Source: Eubacterium sp. MSJ-33
Lineage (GTDB): Bacteria; Bacillota; Clostridia; Lachnospirales; Lachnospiraceae
NCBI RefSeq assembly: GCF_022174665.1
Contig: NZ_CP076562.1
Location: 2,806,525-2,870,524, forward strand
DNA length: 64,000 nt
Direction of reading: 5' to 3'
Positions 61,747-64,000 of this stretch are shown here, piece by piece (positions within the stretch are counted from its first letter, which is position 1; every line of letters begins with the position of its first letter). A model generated the notes under the pieces. It saw only the letters and a list, made by a program, of their open reading frames with translations. It ran no database searches and was not told the origin of the DNA. Position numbers and translations under genes: made by a program.

Positions 61747-61971
61747 ATGGGTACAATAATCGCAATTGGTGCAGGTATTGCAGTTTTAGGAGCGCTTGGC
61801 GCAGGTATTGGTATCGGTATTGCAACCGGTAAGGCAGCAGAGGCAATCGCAAGACAGCCGGAGGCAGAAGGTAAGATCAACAAGACATTGATTCTTGGTT
61901 GTGCACTTGCAGAGGCAACCGCTATTTACGGTTTCGTTATCGCACTTATGATCATAGTAATGTTGAAGTAA
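61747..61971 (+). CDS. atpE: ATP synthase Fo subunit c
   Basis: 74 aa, a two-helix hairpin: Gly-rich helix 1 ([18 protein letters not shown]), loop ARQPEAEGK and helix 2 with the ion-binding Glu56 in [12 protein letters not shown]. The position equivalent to Gln32 of the Na+-type c subunits is Ile23, and the residue after the Glu is Ala not Ser, so classic Na+ ligands are incomplete. This favours proton coupling but is not proof. AAAGGAG ribosome-binding site. Confidence 0.96.
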   Translation: MGTIIAIGAGIAVLGALGAGIGIGIATGKAAEAIARQPEAEGKINKTLILGCALAEATAIYGFVIALMIIVMLK

Positions 61972-61995
61972 TCACAGGAAAGGCAGGGTGGTAAC

Positions 61996-62481
61996 ATGCT
62001 CCGAGTAGATTGGAATTTATTACTTACCATAATCAATCTGCTGCTTTTGTTCGTGTTGATGCGGATTTTCCTGTTTAAGCCGGTACAGAAGATTATTGCT
62101 GCGCGTCAGGCGGAAGCGGACAGACAGTTCAAGGAAGCGGACGAGAGCAAGCAGGCGGCAGAGGAAGCAAGAAAGCAGTATGAGGCGAGTCTTGCAAATG
62201 CGGAGGAAGCCAAGAAGCAGGTGCTTCAGGAGGCAAGACAGACCGCAGATGCAGAATATAAGCGGATTGTATCAGATGCTGAAAAGACCGCAAAGCAGGT
62301 AAAGGAAGATGCAATCACAGATGCAGAGAACCAGAAGGCACAGATACTTAAAAAAGCAGAAAAAGATATTGCCGATATGGTTGTCGATGCAACGGTCAAG
62401 ATTGTTGGAGAGAAAAAAGGTGCAGACGTGGATAACGCGCTGTACGACAAATTTTTAGATAAAGCAGGTGATGAAACGTGA
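61996..62481 (+). CDS. atpF: ATP synthase Fo subunit b
   Basis: 161 aa. N-terminal membrane helix ([22 protein letters not shown]), then a long charged coiled coil rich in Ala, Glu, Lys and Gln, the peripheral stalk. The C-terminal end binds delta. The stop overlaps the GTG start of the next gene (GTGA). Confidence 0.95.
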   Translation: MLRVDWNLLLTIINLLLLFVLMRIFLFKPVQKIIAARQAEADRQFKEADESKQAAEEARKQYEASLANAEEAKKQVLQEARQTADAEYKRIVSDAEKTAKQVKEDAITDAENQKAQILKKAEKDIADMVVDATVKIVGEKKGADVDNALYDKFLDKAGDET

Positions 62482-64000
62482 TTCGAGCAGCGAAGGACTA
62501 TGCAGCGGATTTGAAGCTCGTTGAAAACGCGAAGTCAAATCTGCAGAGCGTAAAGGATATTTTAGAAGCAGTTCCACAGATCGGTGTGGAGTTTGAAGAT
62601 CCAACCGTGTCGTTAGAGAAGAAGCATCTGGTGATTGACCGGGTATTCCCGAAGGAGATCCGGAACTTCTTAAAAGTGTTGTGTGACAATGGCGACTTCG
62701 GATTGTTAGATGAGATCGAGCAGGCATACATGGAGCTGACGAAGACACCGGAGAAGGTGGAAGCGCAGGCAGAGCTTACGTATGTGACACCGCCGACATC
62801 AGAGCAGATGGAACGGATTCGTTTGTTTCTTGCAAAGGAATGTAACAATCCGGACATCAAGATCGTTGGTAAGGAAGATGCATCCATCAAGAGTGGATTC
62901 ATCATCCGTGTTGGAAACAAAGAGTACGACTGGAGCGAGCAGGGACGTATCGACCAGCTGCAGAAGCATATCAACCAGTCACTTTCCGGCAAGAAGCTTG
63001 CAACGGTCAGCGAGGAGAGCATCATTTCTATCCTGCGTGCCGATATCGCAGATTTCGAGCTGGCGGCAAAGGATAAGGAAATCGGTGTTGTAAACTGGGT
63101 TGGTGATGGTATCGCGAATGTCGATGGTATCGACCATGCATTTTATGGTGAGATCGTTCTCTTTGACTGTGGAGTCAAAGGCATGGTACAGGACGTAAGA
63201 CGGGATGAAATCGGTGTTATCCTGTTTGGTCGTGATACGGAGATTAAGGAAGGCAGCCGTGTCGTTCGTACCGGTAAGATGGCTGGTATCCCGGTTGGAG
63301 ATGCATTTCTTGGAAGAATCGTAGATGCACTTGGTGCTCCGATTGACGGACAGGGTGACATCGCACAGGATGGTTACCGCCCAATCGAGAACCCTGCACC
63401 AAGTATTGTAGACCGTAAATCCGTATCGGTTCCTATGGAGACCGGTATTCTGTCAATTGATTCGATGTTCCCGATCGGTCGTGGACAACGTGAGTTGATC
63501 ATCGGTGACAGACAGACAGGTAAGACTTCAATCGCGATGGATACGATCTTAAACCAGAAGGGTAAGGATGTTGTCTGTGTCTATGTCGCAATCGGACAGA
63601 AGGCATCGACAATTGCGAAGTTAGTGAATACATTGAAGAAAAATGATGCGCTGGATTATACAATCGTTGTTGCAGCAACGGCATCCGATCCGGCACCGTT
63701 GCAGTATATCGCACCATATGCAGGTACAGCACTTGCAGAGTATTTTATGTATCAGGGCAAGGATGTTCTGATCGTCTATGATGATCTGTCCAAGCATGCG
63801 GTTGCCTACCGTGCAATCTCACTTTTGCTGGAGCGTTCACCGGGACGTGAGGCATATCCGGGTGATGTATTCTATCTGCACTCAAGATTGCTGGAGCGTT
63901 CTTCCCGTGTGACAGCCGAGGCTGGCGGCGGAAGTATTACCGCACTTCCAATCATTGAGACACAGGCAGGCGATGTGTCTGCATACATCCCGACAAATGT
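62478..64000 (+). CDS. atpHA: Fused ATP synthase F1 subunits delta and alpha (partial, runs off window)
   Basis: One open frame from GTG 62478 to the window end (507 codons). Residues 1-170 are a full delta subunit: [55 protein letters not shown], and C-terminal [26 protein letters not shown]. From about 175 it is alpha: [27 protein letters not shown], Walker A GDRQTGKT at 343-350 (169-176 in E. coli, an offset of 174) and [12 protein letters not shown]. There is no stop and no in-frame ATG, GTG or TTG near the junction. AGGTGA lies 6 nt before the GTG. The alpha C-terminal part is beyond the window. Confidence 0.93.
   Translation, partial: MIRAAKDYAADLKLVENAKSNLQSVKDILEAVPQIGVEFEDPTVSLEKKHLVIDRVFPKEIRNFLKVLCDNGDFGLLDEIEQAYMELTKTPEKVEAQAELTYVTPPTSEQMERIRLFLAKECNNPDIKIVGKEDASIKSGFIIRVGNKEYDWSEQGRIDQLQKHINQSLSGKKLATVSEESIISILRADIADFELAAKDKEIGVVNWVGDGIANVDGIDHAFYGEIVLFDCGVKGMVQDVRRDEIGVILFGRDTEIKEGSRVVRTGKMAGIPVGDAFLGRIVDALGAPIDGQGDIAQDGYRPIENPAPSIVDRKSVSVPMETGILSIDSMFPIGRGQRELIIGDRQTGKTSIAMDTILNQKGKDVVCVYVAIGQKASTIAKLVNTLKKNDALDYTIVVAATASDPAPLQYIAPYAGTALAEYFMYQGKDVLIVYDDLSKHAVAYRAISLLLERSPGREAYPGDVFYLHSRLLERSSRVTAEAGGGSITALPIIETQAGDVSAYIPTN

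Noticed and set aside
63012..63026. Internal start for a free alpha subunit (GAGGAG followed by ATT)
   Set aside because: ATT starts are very rare, the GAG GAG codons are simply Glu-Glu, and initiation there would cut into the first alpha helix; kept only as a test in the fusion finding.

Overview
The window looks like the chromosome of an anaerobic, spore-former-related gut Firmicute, most likely a Lachnospiraceae member (Roseburia/Agathobacter/Coprococcus-like). The reasons are a clostridial Rnf complex, a YlmC/YmxH-type protein, a flagellin lysine methylase homologue, chemoreceptors, many small HTH-membrane regulators, a GGGtGRT-family gene and low-to-mid GC. Genus and species cannot be settled from this sequence alone.

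Layout. 1-4592: the distal part of a trp operon (trpD-C-F-B-A). 4593-8800: a gene-free stretch with a 39-bp tandem repeat and a large inverted repeat, then an AraC/GyrI-like regulator, a LOG-family nucleosidase, an XRE membrane regulator and a HAD phosphatase broken by one nonsense codon. 8802-15081: fucO-like alcohol dehydrogenase behind a Rex-like operator, two acetyltransferases, an XRE-SdpI fusion and two TetR genes with clear palindromic operators. 15228-18489: LysR regulator, then a flavodoxin-cupin-aldo/keto reductase operon preceded by a large cloverleaf element. 18490-32394: FliB-like methylase, LUD protein, amidohydrolase, glyoxalase-like protein, XRE/DUF5680 gene, Rpn-type nuclease, a Mn2+-type (yybP-ykoY) riboswitch with a Ca2+/Na+ antiporter, transporters, an AraC regulator, a chemoreceptor and a SlyD-like isomerase. 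32632-41119: Na+-dependent transporter, an orphan binding protein, a NusG-II/Gx-transporter pair and rnfC-(rnfD-rnfG fused)-rnfE-rnfA-rnfB. 41152-43617: second structured element, degV, ylmC, nrdR, yigZ. 43642-46343: minus-strand ABC exporter. 46568-52328: chemoreceptor with an acidic tail, tgt, yajC and an Fe-S-scaffold-like/GGGtGRT pair. 52329-54540: AT-rich accessory strip with gene remnants and a tRNA-Gly. 54716-60902: diguanylate cyclase plus sugar-binding lipoprotein, an unknown protein, lrgAB under tandem GntR-type sites, a second copy of the cloverleaf element, a cytidylate-kinase-like gene and a FadR-type GntR. 61037-64000: atpB-E-F and an in-frame fusion of the ATP synthase delta and alpha subunits that runs off the window.

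Energy conservation is the theme of the right half. Rnf would couple ferredoxin:NAD+ oxidoreduction to ion export, and the F1Fo enzyme would use the gradient. Both complexes carry a gene fusion here: RnfD-RnfG, and delta-alpha, the latter creating a subunit-stoichiometry puzzle.

The best candidates for something undescribed are the delta-alpha fusion and a cloverleaf element present twice (16203-16482 and 59371-59604). Its 71-nt core is 69/71 identical, and its arms differ but still pair through compensatory changes. Two further unrelated large inverted-repeat elements (4777-4910, 41152-41313) have a similar nested build.
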